Notes: generated by a model from the letters alone, not told the origin. DNA of 64,000 nt from Leptospira stimsonii (GCF_003545875.1 NZ_QHCS01000005.1:186001-250000), one strand, 5' to 3'; shown: positions 1 through 16,782, numbered from the stretch's first letter. Numbers and translations: made by a program.

Positions 1-504
1 GCCGTAGAGTTTAACGTATTCTTTGAGAATTCCGCCTTTGGTTTTGATCCTTTCGTTGTCGATAACTACGATCGGATCAAAGAACGGAAGAACTCCGGCG
101 ACATCCAGAATGGTTTCTACGTACTGCCTTCTTCCGTTGGATGCGGCTAAAATTCGAAAGCCCTTCCTGGAAAGAGATTCGATCGTCTCTTTCACCTGAG
201 GATAAAATTCTCCTTCTCCGTTTCGGATTCTCAGACAGAGAAAACGAAGGACGCTGTCTGAAATCGAGTCTCTTTGTTCTTCTTGAAGTTGGGGAAGAAG
301 ATTGAGGAAAATGGTTTTGACCGGCTTTCCAATCTCGTCCATAATTCTTTCTCGCGAAGGCAATTCGATGGGAATCCCCGAACTTTTGGAAAAATGTTCG
401 ATCGAATCCTTATACACTTCGAGAATGATCTCCTCGGAGGAAAACAAGGTTCCGTCTACGTCGAAGGCGAGGGCCTGGAGAGAATCGCTGGAAAAAGAAG
501 ACAT
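1..504 (-). CDS. HAD-superfamily hydrolase, N-terminal part (runs off left edge)
   Basis: Only the first 168 residues lie in the window; the frame is still open at base 1. The start is ATG at 504-502. The HAD nucleophile motif DVDGT is at residues 15-19, followed by a helical cap region and a motif II-like AASNGRR segment that would bind phosphate. This order matches the phosphoglycolate phosphatase/beta-phosphoglucomutase branch with a C1 cap. The substrate cannot be told from sequence, and the motif III and IV residues lie outside the window. It is divergent from the KamA-type gene that starts at 603. Confidence 0.85.
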   Translation of the reverse strand, partial: MSSFSSDSLQALAFDVDGTLFSSEEIILEVYKDSIEHFSKSSGIPIELPSRERIMDEIGKPVKTIFLNLLPQLQEEQRDSISDSVLRFLCLRIRNGEGEFYPQVKETIESLSRKGFRILAASNGRRQYVETILDVAGVLPFFDPIVVIDNERIKTKGGILKEYVKLYG

Positions 505-532
505 TTCTGAGGACACTTTCTGAAAACCGATC

Positions 533-569
<37 letters not shown>

Positions 570-602
570 CCGGACGCGGAGAAAATAGGAAGTATCTCCT
601 TC

Positions 603-1857
<1,255 letters not shown>

Positions 1858-1865
<8 letters not shown>

Positions 1866-2925
1866 GAAAATTCCAACCGTCCTTGTATATGCCGATCTTC
1901 ACGAGTTTTCCGGTGCCATTCCGAATTCTTATAAACAAGAGTGGGAGTCCTCGGCGTCGGTTGGAAAAATAATAGAATTGTTAAACGAACTCGGAGAAAC
2001 TACCGAACTCCTGGTTACTCCGAAAGATCTATTAGAAAAATTGAATTTATACTCGTCGATTCCTTTTTCTAAACGACCGGTGATCTTTCATTTGATGGAA
2101 GGGTTTCGTTCCAGAAATCGGGAAGCTTTGATTCCTGCGGCCGCCGAACTTTTCGGATTTCCACATACAGGTTCGGACGCCTTCGCCCAAAACGTTTCTT
2201 TGGATAAGAATCTAACGAAAATATTTGCCAAATCCTTGGGAATTCCCGTCCCAAAGGGATTCCCCTTATCCTTTGAAGATCGAAAGAGTTTCGTTTTGCC
2301 GAAAGAGGTCCCGTATCCTTGTTTTTTGAAACCTTCCGGAGAAGGTTCAAGCCTCGGAATCGGAGAGGAGAGCTTGGTTTTGAACGAAGACGAACTCTTT
2401 GCTCGTTTGAAGGATTTACCCGAGGAATACTTCCCTTACTTGGTGGAAGAATACTTAAAAGGTTCTGAATATACAATTTCTGTAATGGGATCGCCCGGTT
2501 ATGGGTACCGTGTCAGCCGCGTGGGGAGATTGGTTCTGCGGGAGGATCTGAAAGTGGAAGAAGTTTACGGAGAAAAAACGAAGTCGAAGGATAGGATGCC
2601 GGAGGCATTGGTTTTTGATTGTCCGGAGAAGACGGAGTCGTTTCTTCAGGAACAAAGCGTGCTGATTTGTAAATCTTTAGCCACTTCCGGTCCAGCACGT
2701 TTGGATTGGAAATGTAACGAGGAAGAAAAACCGTTTCTTTTGGAAGTCAATCTGACGCCTGGTCTGTCTCCGTTTTATTCCACTTTCCCGATTTGTTATC
2801 GTCAGGGCTTAGGGGACGAAAAAACCTTGTTTTCAGAGATTATCAAGATCGCGAGATTGGAATCGGAATCTCCTCGATTTTTATATTCCAAGTTCAAGAC
2901 GACTCATTCCAGTCTCACGAAATAG
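1858..2925 (+). CDS. D-alanine-D-alanine ligase-like ATP-grasp protein
   Basis: 355 residues with the Ddl layout: an N-terminal alpha/beta domain, a segment like the Ddl FPHTGSD/DK...TK stretch near residues 100-120, a glycine-rich ATP loop (KPSGEGSSLGIG) and the metal-binding LDWK...LLEVNLTPGLS region near residues 280-310. ATP-grasp ligases join a carboxylate to an amine through an acyl phosphate. It overlaps the aminomutase gene by 8 nt and is followed after 15 nt by a diiron-oxidase-like gene. This setting argues for a dedicated pathway rather than cell-wall D-Ala-D-Ala synthesis, although the latter cannot be excluded. Confidence 0.8.
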
Positions 2926-2940
2926 TAGAAAAAGAATTTA

Positions 2941-3635
2941 TGCAGACGTTTCATTCTTCTCAAACTTCCGTTTCTTTTCGAGCCTCCCTGGAAGAATCGG
3001 TTCGTAAACATCCGGTTTTGACTTCTAATCTTTGGTTGGAATCCAAGGAAAGAAGAATGGAAAAGGAAGACCTTCTTCTTTGGTTGCGCCAGGAATATTT
3101 CGTGAGCGTTGATTTCGTGAACTGGTTTCTGAACACGGCGGCGATCAGCGAAAGTCTGGAAGCGAAGATTGTTCTCGTTCAAAATATCTGGGAGGAATTG
3201 GGCGAAGGAACTGCGGCCGATTCTCATGTCTCGATTCTTAGGCAATTTCTTTCCGATATGGGAGAGGTGGTTTTTGAATCACACTGTCTTCCTGAAACCA
3301 AAGCCTATCTCGATTTAATGAGAAGAATTACGACTACGGATTTTTATTCGGCTCTCGGCGCGCTCGGTCCTGCCAACGAGTATTTGCTTAAATTGGAATA
3401 TTCAAGAATGTTTATGTCTTACCGAGAGTTGAAAGGTCGATCGCCGCTTCCGGAGGGGAAATTTTTCCAAGTCAACTTGGATGCGGACGAATCTCACGCG
3501 GAAAAGCTTTTTCGTTTGATCGAATCCGTCGCGGATACTGAGGAAAAGAAGAATAGGGTGATGGAAGGAAATCGCCTGGCACTGGATGCGAGGCTCGTTT
3601 TTTACGAAGGGTTATCTGCTTTTCAAAGTCTTTAA
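2941..3635 (+). CDS. Haem-oxygenase-like diiron (HDO) family protein
   Basis: About 231 all-helical residues. The ATG at 2941 is chosen because it lies 15 nt after the ligase stop. Metal-ligand motifs of the HDO/iron-containing redox enzyme family (CADD, UndA, SznF) can be seen: E89-x6-H96, a mid-chain E147, and a final D183-x2-H186. The His that usually lies four residues before that Asp is Asn179. Family members use O2 at a diiron site for desaturation, N-oxygenation or C-C cleavage. Third gene of the KamA/ATP-grasp cluster, it probably oxidises the cluster product, but this is inference. The 3' end overlaps the convergent DCC gene by 24 nt. Confidence 0.75.
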
Positions 3636-3956
3636 GAGGTTCATTCCGATCATTCCAAAAATTGGTATCAGAGGAAGATAGAGAAGGGGCGCGATCCAGC
3701 GAAATCCTCTGAGAGAATGGCTGAGTTTTCGGACTGCAAAAAAACCGGGGTAGCGCCTTCCATCCGCGATCATTTGAACGTTTCCTTCTGCAACTTGAAT
3801 GTTTAGGTTTGGATGAATTTCTCTGAGTTCTTTTTCGGAAAATTCTCGGAATGATTGAAAACGGATCTTAGGGTTGAGGTTGTATAATTGGAGCTTCTGG
3901 GCTAAGTCCTTGCAGAAATTGCAATCTCCATCGTATAAAAAGACAAGTGCGTGCAT
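3612..3956 (-). CDS. DCC-family (DUF393) thiol-disulfide oxidoreductase-like protein
   Basis: 114 residues from ATG 3956, which has an AAGGGAT ribosome site six bases upstream. A longer frame upstream reads through repeat DNA and was rejected. The N-terminus YDGDCNFCKD carries the family DxxCxxC motif with C12 and C15, in a thioredoxin-like fold. A hydrophobic segment near residues 90-105 (LLYLPLIPIFGMIGM) may contact the membrane. The family is presumed to act in thiol-disulfide exchange; the substrate is unknown. It is convergent with, and overlaps, the HDO gene. Confidence 0.85.
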   Translation of the reverse strand: MHALVFLYDGDCNFCKDLAQKLQLYNLNPKIRFQSFREFSEKELREIHPNLNIQVAEGNVQMIADGRRYPGFFAVRKLSHSLRGFRWIAPLLYLPLIPIFGMIGMNLLKTLKSR

Positions 3957-4032
3957 GTTATATCCCTTTTTGGTGCATTCTAAAAAATGAATACGTTTTG
4001 TCGTAGTTCCGACTATCACCGTGCAAGTTTCG

Positions 4033-4073
4033 CGGCCCCACCCTGACCTTGGGTGGAGGGGTGCGGTGGCGGG
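4033..4073 (+). repeat. GC-rich interspersed repeat, copy A
   Basis: A GC-rich block containing CACCCTGACCTTGGGTGGAG then GTGGCGGG. A close relative, containing CCCTGATTGGGTGGAGG then TGGCGGG, lies on the minus strand at 16783-16826. Both are intergenic. The spacer 3957-4216 also holds a GTAGGAACTCCTAC element at 4136-4149 and no convincing gene. Confidence 0.6.
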
Positions 4074-4216
4074 AAAACCTCCCGGCGATTTTCGCTTAAC
4101 AGAAGAGCCCATTTTTTGCAAGCGGGATTCTTCTCGTAGGAACTCCTACAAATTATCCATTTTAACATTTACAAAGTTCGTTTGTTCGGCAATTCGACAT
4201 CGGAGAAATTCGCAGA

Positions 4217-5344
<1,128 letters not shown>

Positions 5345-5359
5345 TCCAATTCGATTGGA

Positions 5360-7077
<1,718 letters not shown>

Positions 7078-7100
7078 CGTTTTTCCCCTTCTATCCTTTC

Positions 7101-7128
7101 AGTATAAAAATCATTCTTAAATTTGCAA
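7101..7128 (-). promoter_or_regulatory. Predicted sigma70 promoter of the bfr operon
   Basis: Read leftwards: -35 TTGCAA (7128-7123), 16-bp spacer, -10 TATACT (7106-7101), about 25 bp upstream of the bfr start. No Fur-like dyad was evident by eye. Confidence 0.6.
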
Positions 7129-7222
7129 GGATAGTTTATGAAGTCTTCTGAAAAGTCGCTCGTCTCGTTTTGATTTATTTTTTTTGATTTTCAATCTCAC
7201 AATTTTCAAAAAGATAGACCAA

Positions 7223-8341
<1,119 letters not shown>

Positions 8342-8356
8342 GAATGGAATTTTAAC

Positions 8357-9388
8357 GTGAATGAAAAAATACTTTTGATTCAAACGGCGTTTCTAGGCGA
8401 CCTAATCTTAACGACTGCATTTTTTCGAGAAGTAAAGCGCAAGTATCCGAATTCTCATTTGACCGTCGTGGTCAATAAAGGAACCGAAGGTGTTCTGGAA
8501 GCGAATCCTCATATCGATCGCCTGATTCCTTTGGATAAGAAAGAATTTAAAAAATCCCTTTGGAAATTTATTTCATTTCTTTGGAACTTAAGAAAAGAAG
8601 AATATACGCTTTGCCTCCTTCCTCATTTTTCCTTTCGTTCCACATTGATGGGTTTTGCGAGCGGCGCTAAAATAAGAATCGGCTATGAAAGCGCGGGCTT
8701 TTCCTTTCTTCTCACGAAGAAGGTTCCGCGACCTTTGCGGGGAAAACACGAGGTGGAAAAATTATTCTCCTTAATCTACGATGAACAGGAATACGCAAAT
8801 CTTTCCAAACGACCGGAGTTGTTTTGGAAGGAGGAATCGATTTTTCGTGTGCGTGTATTGATGAAGGAGAACGGACTTGAGCCGGGGAACTTTATTCTTT
8901 TGGCTCCAAGTTCGGTCTGGGAAACAAAGCGGATGCCGGCTCCCCAGTTTCGTGCGTTAGGTGAACGGCTTTTCAAAGAATCAGGAAAGAAAATCGTTCT
9001 CATCGGATCCAAAGGGGATTTCGAACTCTGCGAGGAAGTCGGCTCCGGTTTCGGAATCAATCTCGCTGGAAAGACGAATCTTCAGGAACTTTCGTTTCTG
9101 GTTTCCAAAGCTTCCCTGATGGTCAGCAACGATTCTTCTCCGATTCATTTTGCCTCGGCCTTTAATATTCCTACGTTAGCCGTCTTTGGAGCGACCGTTC
9201 CGGATTTCGGTTATACTCCTTTGGCTGATCGTTCTTTTGTTTCCGGTATTTCCGGGCTTTCTTGTCGTCCCTGTGGAATTCACGGTGGAAGAGTTTGTCC
9301 GGAAGGACATTTTCGATGTATGAGAGAACAGGATCCCGACAAATTATTTTCAATCGCAGTCCAATTAGAAAAGGGAATCCAACCATGA
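8357..9388 (+). CDS. Glycosyltransferase family 9 (heptosyltransferase-like)
   Basis: 343 residues from a GTG start. It has the two-Rossmann GT-B arrangement of ADP-heptose:LPS heptosyltransferases: N-terminal LLIQTAFLGDLILTTAF, a mid-region LLAPSSVWETKRMP nucleotide-sugar segment, then VSNDSSPIHFASAFNIPTLAVFG. The C-terminus is Cys-rich (CRPC...VCPEGHFRCM), as in several GT9 proteins. It likely adds a heptose-type sugar to lipopolysaccharide core; acceptor unknown. pepP overlaps its stop by 4 nt. Confidence 0.88.
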   Translation: MNEKILLIQTAFLGDLILTTAFFREVKRKYPNSHLTVVVNKGTEGVLEANPHIDRLIPLDKKEFKKSLWKFISFLWNLRKEEYTLCLLPHFSFRSTLMGFASGAKIRIGYESAGFSFLLTKKVPRPLRGKHEVEKLFSLIYDEQEYANLSKRPELFWKEESIFRVRVLMKENGLEPGNFILLAPSSVWETKRMPAPQFRALGERLFKESGKKIVLIGSKGDFELCEEVGSGFGINLAGKTNLQELSFLVSKASLMVSNDSSPIHFASAFNIPTLAVFGATVPDFGYTPLADRSFVSGISGLSCRPCGIHGGRVCPEGHFRCMREQDPDKLFSIAVQLEKGIQP

Positions 9389-10674
9389 CACATTCAATCT
9401 ATCGGGAAAGAATCAAGGAAGTTCAAAATAAACTCAAAGAAGGCGAGGTTCTGATCGTCTTTGCGGCTTCTCATTCCATCAGAAATCGGGATGTGGACTA
9501 TAAGTTTCGTCAGGATTCCGATTATTTTTATCTGACCGGCTTGGACGAAGCGGACGGGATTCTTATATTAAAGAATTCTTATAAATCCATCTTTATGCTT
9601 CCGAAGGATAAAGAAAAAGAAATTTGGACAGGTATTCGGATCGGAAAAGAAAATGCGAAGTCTCTCCTGGCTCTCGACGAGTCGTTTGACACAAACGAAT
9701 GGGAATCGAAGTTAGATGAAATTCTCGTCAATCAGCATACGCTCTATCATTTTTTCGGAAGGGACTTGGTTCGGGATTCTAAACTGATCCAGTGGATCTA
9801 TTCCCTCAATCAACGTTCGAGAGAAGGGAAGTTCGGCCCGAGAAGAATTGAATCTCCGGATTTCTTACATTGGATGAGAATGTTCAAAACACCCGCGGAA
9901 ATTTCAGCGCTACAAGAATCCGCAAGAATCACCGCGCTCGGTCATGAACGTCTGATGAAAGAATCCAAACCGGGAATGTTCGAATACGAACTCGAAGCCA
10001 TCCTAGAATCTGAATATCTCAGACACGGAGCCTGGGGCGGGGGATACGGACATATCGTAGCGACCGGAAAGAACGCGACGATTCTTCACTATACGTCTAA
10101 CAACTGTCAGTTGAGCGACGGGGAGCTCGTTCTAGTTGATAGCGGTGCGGAAAAAGGATATTATACCGCTGACGTTACTCGGAACTTCCCGGTGGGCAAA
10201 AAATTCTCATCTGAACAAAAAGCCGTCTATGAAATCGTGCTCAAGGCGCAGAAAGAAGCGGTTTTGCATACGAGAGAAGGTGTGGAATTTGTCGCGATTC
10301 ATAACCAAGCGGTAAGAACTCTTATCGAAGGGTTGAAAGATTTGGGAATTCTGCAAGGTTCTTTCGATTCCATTTTGGAACAAGGGACATTCAAAAAATA
10401 TTATATGCATAGGACGAGTCATTATTTGGGTATGGATGTTCACGACGTTGGGACGTATTATCAAAACGGGACGTCGAAAAAGCTGGAAAACGGTCAGGTG
10501 ATCACGATCGAGCCCGGATTGTATTTTGATCCGGAAGATCCTGAAATTCCGGAACGTTTTCGAGGAATCGGCATCCGAATCGAGGACGACGTTTTGGTCG
10601 AAGGACAGAGTCCGCGGAATTTGACGGAGATGATTCCGAAAGAAATCTCCGAAATAGAAGCCCTCAAACGTTAA
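9385..10674 (+). CDS. pepP: Xaa-Pro aminopeptidase (M24B)
   Basis: 429 residues from ATG 9385, which overlaps the previous stop as ATGA. The N-terminal aminopeptidase P domain (FRQDSDYFYLTGLDEADG) precedes a pita-bread M24 domain. Dinuclear metal ligands can be assigned to DSGAE, TADVTRNFP, the His of HYLGMDVHDVG, ITIEPG and IRIEDD. The enzyme removes N-terminal residues next to proline in the cytoplasm. Confidence 0.93.
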   Translation: MTHSIYRERIKEVQNKLKEGEVLIVFAASHSIRNRDVDYKFRQDSDYFYLTGLDEADGILILKNSYKSIFMLPKDKEKEIWTGIRIGKENAKSLLALDESFDTNEWESKLDEILVNQHTLYHFFGRDLVRDSKLIQWIYSLNQRSREGKFGPRRIESPDFLHWMRMFKTPAEISALQESARITALGHERLMKESKPGMFEYELEAILESEYLRHGAWGGGYGHIVATGKNATILHYTSNNCQLSDGELVLVDSGAEKGYYTADVTRNFPVGKKFSSEQKAVYEIVLKAQKEAVLHTREGVEFVAIHNQAVRTLIEGLKDLGILQGSFDSILEQGTFKKYYMHRTSHYLGMDVHDVGTYYQNGTSKKLENGQVITIEPGLYFDPEDPEIPERFRGIGIRIEDDVLVEGQSPRNLTEMIPKEISEIEALKR

Positions 10675-10872
10675 ACCGAAGTGGTTCAGGATATATCCAG
10701 GCCGTCTCCGTTTTGATTGAGGAATTGTTTTATAAAAAGAAATTCTTCATTCCTAAAAAAGTCAATTTTTCCTTGTCTTAACCGTTAAAAGAACGTTCGT
10801 TGTATTGTTTTTCAATACACAAAGAAAGTTCTGAATTCGGAACCAAATAAGAACTAAGGAAGAGTTGTTTTT

Positions 10873-13545
10873 ATGTTTATAAACAAACATGTCCTCGATC
10901 CGGATTCTATAAAGAAGCGCCTCTCCTTTTCTTATCGTTCTTTCGTCCAAAACCTGGATGTTCAAAAAAAGTATGTTCCCTTTTTGATTCTTATTCTTTT
11001 TGTAAGTCTTATCATCTTTCCTTTTTCGGTTTTTCCGGAAGCGATTCAAAAAATTTCATCCTTTGATACGATCACGAGTTTGGACTCCGGTTCCCAACAT
11101 CATTGGGAGATTACGACTTCTCCGATGGATCCAGTCTCTTTTTCTAAATCCTATCTCGAAGGAAAGAAGAATTCGACTCAATTTGAAATCTATAATGCTC
11201 CCGGCGTTCATAAATTAAAAGATGAATCCGTTCAGACGGTTTATATCGTAAAGAAATTCATCGCTCCGAAAGAATGGAAAGCGCCGAGCCTTTCCGTTCG
11301 TCTGGGGACAATCAATGATAAGGACAGGACCTACCTCAATGGAACTCTGATCGGAGCCACGGGAAATTTCGACGAAAAATATCCGCAAGCTTACGATAAG
11401 ATTCGTGTCTATTCGATTTCCAACGATCTGATCCGAAAGGGTGAAAAGAATATTATAGTGATTCAGGTGAAAAAGTTCTTTGATCGAGAAGTGGGAATCG
11501 AGCAGGATAGGACCGAAATCGGGGATACAACATTAATTCTTAAAGACCTTCTCCGCGCGGAGTATATTAAAACATTCTTATTGATGATTTATCTGACCGT
11601 GGGTGGATATTTTCTTTTTCTATATGTAAGACGTCGTTCGGACCGGGAAAATTTATTCTATGGTCTTTTTACGATTCTTTTCTTTCTTTATCAATTCTTA
11701 AGGAACCAGATCAAATACGACCTTGGAATCGAATTCATTTATATGAAGAAAGTGGAATATTTGGTTCTCACCATATTGATTCCGATGTTTTCAAATTTTG
11801 TTCGCGTCTATTTTAAGTATTCTCGTAATCTGTTTTTGAACGTCTTAGACGGAAGTTACGCTACCTTTGCCATGTTCTATCTTTTTTCCAATAACGTAAT
11901 TCACTACAATCTCCTCAACAAACACGTGGTTCAGTACGGCTGGATTCTTTATGTAGGTTTGATTTCGTATTATCTCGTACGGAGAATCGCGCAGAAGGAC
12001 CGGGACGCACTTTTTATTCTTTTCGGTGTTTTGGTCGTTGTGGTAGCTGGTGTTTTGGATACATTGGGAGCTCGCAATGTGATCGTTTTTCCGAGGGTCG
12101 TCGGATACGCGTTTCTATTTTTTATTTTGAGCATCGCAACGATTCTTGCAAATAAGTTTGTACGTTTGAACGAAGAAGTGGAAGAATTAAACGAAGACCT
12201 TGAAAAAAAAGTCGAACAAAGAACCGAAGAACTCAAACTTTCTTTAGAACAAGTCAATCGTCTGAAAATACAACAGGACGCGGATTACTTCCTTACTTCG
12301 CTCCTCATTAATCCTCTTTCATCCAATAAAAATACGAGTGAGGTCGTTAAGACCGAGTTTTATACAAAGCAGAAAAAATCCTTCGAATTCAAGGGGAAAA
12401 CCTACGAGATCGGAGGGGATATTTTGATTTCGGGTAACGTGGAACTCAGTGGAAAACGTTATGTGGTCTTCGTCAACGGGGATGCGATGGGAAAGTCCAT
12501 CCAAGGAGCCGGCGGAGCCTTGGTTATGGGAACCGTCTTTAATACGATCCTGACTCGATCCGGGATCAGTTCTCAGAAAGACAAGTCTCCGGAACGTTGG
12601 TTGAAGGAGGCGTTTTTAGAACTTCAGAAAATTTTCGAATCCTTCGACGGTTCCATGTATATCTCGATCGTATTGGGATTGGTGGAGGAATCTTCCGGAT
12701 TGTTGTATTATATCAATGCGGAACATCCATGGACGGTTTTATACAGGGATGGAATCGCTTCTTACATAGAGGATGAACTCACGCTTCGAAAGATCGGAAT
12801 CCCCGAAAATGAAGAACACCTCACGATCAAGACGTTCCGGATGTTGCCAGGAGATACGATCGTAATCGGATCCGACGGACGAGACGACCTTTTGATCGGT
12901 AAAGCGGAAGATCGGATCATCAACGAAGATCAGGATCAGTTTTTAAGAAGGGTAGAGGAGGGATACGGAGACCTAAGGGAAGTATATGAAAAAATTCTAA
13001 AGTTCGGAACTCTTGTGGATGACTTTACTCTTCTCAAAATCACCTATCATCCGAAGACGGAACTACCTTCAACTGCCAACCTGCCGACGACGTCTTTTCA
13101 GGAAACCTTGGATCGAGGTAGGAATCTACTCGAAAAAAATAGAATCAAAGAAGGGTTAGAGACCTTTGAGAAGGCGCTTGAGTTGTATCCGAAAAACGAA
13201 ACGATTCTTAAATTACTTGGGAGATTCTACCTTAAAGAAAAAGATTATGCGAAATCGATCGGATACTGGGAAGCTCTTCTGGATCGGAATGCCGATTCGA
13301 GCTACTATTTATATCATGCGTCTCTTTGTTATAAAATGTTGAAGGTTTATCAAAAAGCGGCGGATCTAGGGGAAAGAGCCTTTTTGCAAGATCCTTCGTT
13401 TCTTAGGAATTTAATCAATCTCGCCGATATATACAGAATATTGAATGTTCTTCCTCGCGCGAATGAATTGATCGAAAGGGCATTGCGGATCGATCCGAAA
13501 AATGGAAAGGCGATTCAAGTGAAAAATTCGCTCGGATCCGCGTGA
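10873..13545 (+). CDS. Membrane SpoIIE/PP2C phosphatase with DISM-like sensor and TPR tail
   Basis: 890 residues. A first hydrophobic helix (34-54) is followed by a ~170-residue periplasmic beta-rich domain like 7TMR-DISM sensors (LNGTLIGATG segment), several helices at ~230-430, a charged coiled coil (432-465), and a SpoIIE-type PP2C domain (~466-745) with metal sites in NGDAMGKSIQGAGG and GSDGRDDL. The last ~130 residues contain TPR-like repeats. Such proteins dephosphorylate anti-sigma-factor antagonists in partner-switching. The phosphatase core closely resembles the gene at 61908-64000 but the sensor differs. An AAGGAAGAG ribosome site precedes the ATG. The 198-bp upstream spacer shows no clear promoter. 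Confidence 0.87.
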   Translation: MFINKHVLDPDSIKKRLSFSYRSFVQNLDVQKKYVPFLILILFVSLIIFPFSVFPEAIQKISSFDTITSLDSGSQHHWEITTSPMDPVSFSKSYLEGKKNSTQFEIYNAPGVHKLKDESVQTVYIVKKFIAPKEWKAPSLSVRLGTINDKDRTYLNGTLIGATGNFDEKYPQAYDKIRVYSISNDLIRKGEKNIIVIQVKKFFDREVGIEQDRTEIGDTTLILKDLLRAEYIKTFLLMIYLTVGGYFLFLYVRRRSDRENLFYGLFTILFFLYQFLRNQIKYDLGIEFIYMKKVEYLVLTILIPMFSNFVRVYFKYSRNLFLNVLDGSYATFAMFYLFSNNVIHYNLLNKHVVQYGWILYVGLISYYLVRRIAQKDRDALFILFGVLVVVVAGVLDTLGARNVIVFPRVVGYAFLFFILSIATILANKFVRLNEEVEELNEDLEKKVEQRTEELKLSLEQVNRLKIQQDADYFLTSLLINPLSSNKNTSEVVKTEFYTKQKKSFEFKGKTYEIGGDILISGNVELSGKRYVVFVNGDAMGKSIQGAGGALVMGTVFNTILTRSGISSQKDKSPERWLKEAFLELQKIFESFDGSMYISIVLGLVEESSGLLYYINAEHPWTVLYRDGIASYIEDELTLRKIGIPENEEHLTIKTFRMLPGDTIVIGSDGRDDLLIGKAEDRIINEDQDQFLRRVEEGYGDLREVYEKILKFGTLVDDFTLLKITYHPKTELPSTANLPTTSFQETLDRGRNLLEKNRIKEGLETFEKALELYPKNETILKLLGRFYLKEKDYAKSIGYWEALLDRNADSSYYLYHASLCYKMLKVYQKAADLGERAFLQDPSFLRNLINLADIYRILNVLPRANELIERALRIDPKNGKAIQVKNSLGSA

Positions 13546-13632
13546 TCATATCTATTCTCGCGATTCGAAGCGAAGGTTCTGAGTTAAAATCCGCGATTCC
13601 TTTTCTTGCGGAAGGTGCAATGTAGAGGAATT

Positions 13633-14814
13633 CTAATTTTCCTCAAGATAGATCCGAATCGCCTCTTTTAAGACGGAAAGTCCGATGGAAAGAGAATCCT
13701 CATCGATATCGAATTTAGAACTGTGATGCGGATGAATGAGTCCTTTGGATTCGTTCATCGATCCTATAAAAAAATAACAGCCGGGAACTCTCATGAGGAA
13801 GGCGGAAAAGTCCTCTCCTCCCATCGACTTCGTGTGTTCTTCTGTTATGCTGTTCTCTCCGAGAATGTTAAGCGAAGCCTTACGGACGATATTCGCCATA
13901 AAAGGATCGTTGATCGTCGGATGATTGGTTCTTTCGTAGTGGATGGAAACCTTGGCTCCGAGCGCGGATGCGGTTCCCGCGACAATACGTTCTAACTTTT
14001 CGGGAACTTCTTCAAACATCTTCTTGGAATATGTTCTAACAGTCCCTTTGAGTTCCGCAGTTTCCGGAATCACGTTAAACGCGTTTCCAGCGTGAAAACT
14101 TCCAACGGTAACGACGCAAGAATCCAACGGATCCGTGTTTCGAGAAACGATCGTTTGAAGTGCCGTTACGATCTGAGCGCCCACAACGATTGGGTCAACA
14201 GTATGTTGCGGCATCGCTCCGTGTCCGCTGATTCCAGTGATCGTAATCGTAAATTCGTCCACCGCGGCCATCATCGGACCGTCGACAACGCCGACCTTTC
14301 CCACCGGGATATGATTCCAGACGTGAAGCGCGAGCGCCGCATCTACGTTATATTTTTCTAATATTCCTTCTTCGATCATCTTGTCGGCGCCTTGTCCGCC
14401 TTCTTCGGCGGGTTGAAAGACGAGAAGAACTCTTCCTTTGGGAAGAACCGAACGGAGGTCTTCTTTGATATCGGAGGCAAGGCCCATAAGGATTGAAGTG
14501 TGTGCGTCGTGACCGCAAGCGTGCATCACTCCGTCGTGAACGGATTTGTATTCCACTTTTGATTCTTCAAAGATTGGGAGCGCGTCCATGTCCGCTCGGA
14601 CGAGAAGCGTTTTCCCCGGTTTACCGGAATCGACTAACGCGACCACTCCGGTCTTCGCGATCTTATCCTGAAAGGAAAGTCCGAGAGACTTGAGGTGATC
14701 GATCACAAATCCGGCGGTTTGATTTTCCTCGTAACGGAGCTCGGGATGTTTGTGGATCTGTCTTCTGTAACGAATGAGTTCTTGATTTCGGCTGTCGGTC
14801 ACTGTGAGTTTCAT
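13633..14814 (-). CDS. M20 family amidohydrolase (N-acyl-amino acid/hippurate hydrolase type)
   Basis: 393 residues. A metallopeptidase core carries HACGHDAHTSILMG with two metal ligands, the PAEEGGQGADKMI glutamates and a late MGGEDFSAFL. A dimerisation domain lies between residues ~185 and 300. The family hydrolyses N-acyl, indole-acetyl or hippuryl amides in the cytoplasm; its substrate cannot be read here. It lies 46 nt downstream of the ThyX gene on the same strand and may share its transcript. Confidence 0.9.
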   Translation of the reverse strand: MKLTVTDSRNQELIRYRRQIHKHPELRYEENQTAGFVIDHLKSLGLSFQDKIAKTGVVALVDSGKPGKTLLVRADMDALPIFEESKVEYKSVHDGVMHACGHDAHTSILMGLASDIKEDLRSVLPKGRVLLVFQPAEEGGQGADKMIEEGILEKYNVDAALALHVWNHIPVGKVGVVDGPMMAAVDEFTITITGISGHGAMPQHTVDPIVVGAQIVTALQTIVSRNTDPLDSCVVTVGSFHAGNAFNVIPETAELKGTVRTYSKKMFEEVPEKLERIVAGTASALGAKVSIHYERTNHPTINDPFMANIVRKASLNILGENSITEEHTKSMGGEDFSAFLMRVPGCYFFIGSMNESKGLIHPHHSSKFDIDEDSLSIGLSVLKEAIRIYLEEN

Positions 14815-14860
14815 ACTTCTTCGACCATTCTACGGCGTAGAATCGTTTTCGGAAAGAATT

Positions 14861-16435
<1,575 letters not shown>

Positions 16436-16521
16436 CGAAACTCCGGACGGGACTTGGGTTCCCCGGTAGAACAATCCTGAAGGGGGAAAGCGGACCGGAA
16501 ACTCTTTTTTTGGACATAATT

Positions 16522-16690
16522 CGCGATCCCTAGAGAGCGAATTAGCCAAAAGGCCGCGGAGCGTAGCCGTTGGCTCTTTGTAAAAACAAAGACCGCGATC
16601 CCTAGAGAGCGAATTAGCCAAAAGGCCGCGGAGCGTAGCCGTTGGCTCTTTGTAAAAAACAAAGACCGCGATCCATAGAGAGCGAGGTTT
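16522..16690. repeat. 72-bp tandem repeat, two full copies and a partial third
   Basis: Units begin at 16522, 16594 and 16667, each with CGCGATCCCTAGAGAGCGAA, followed by CCAAAAGGCCGCGGAGCGTA and GTTGGCTCTTTGTAAAAA. The second unit is one base longer, and the third stops after ~22 bp. The reverse complement of the unit start resembles the TAATTCGCTCCCTATGGGTC element near 59724-59814, so this is a dispersed family. Open frames across it are spurious. Confidence 0.85.
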
Positions 16691-16782
16691 GTGGGAGTTC
16701 CGACAGAACTGGGAAGATGGAGAATCTTCTTGTTAAAAGTGATTTTCTGTGATAGAGGAATTCTGCCCGATTTTTTCCCGCG

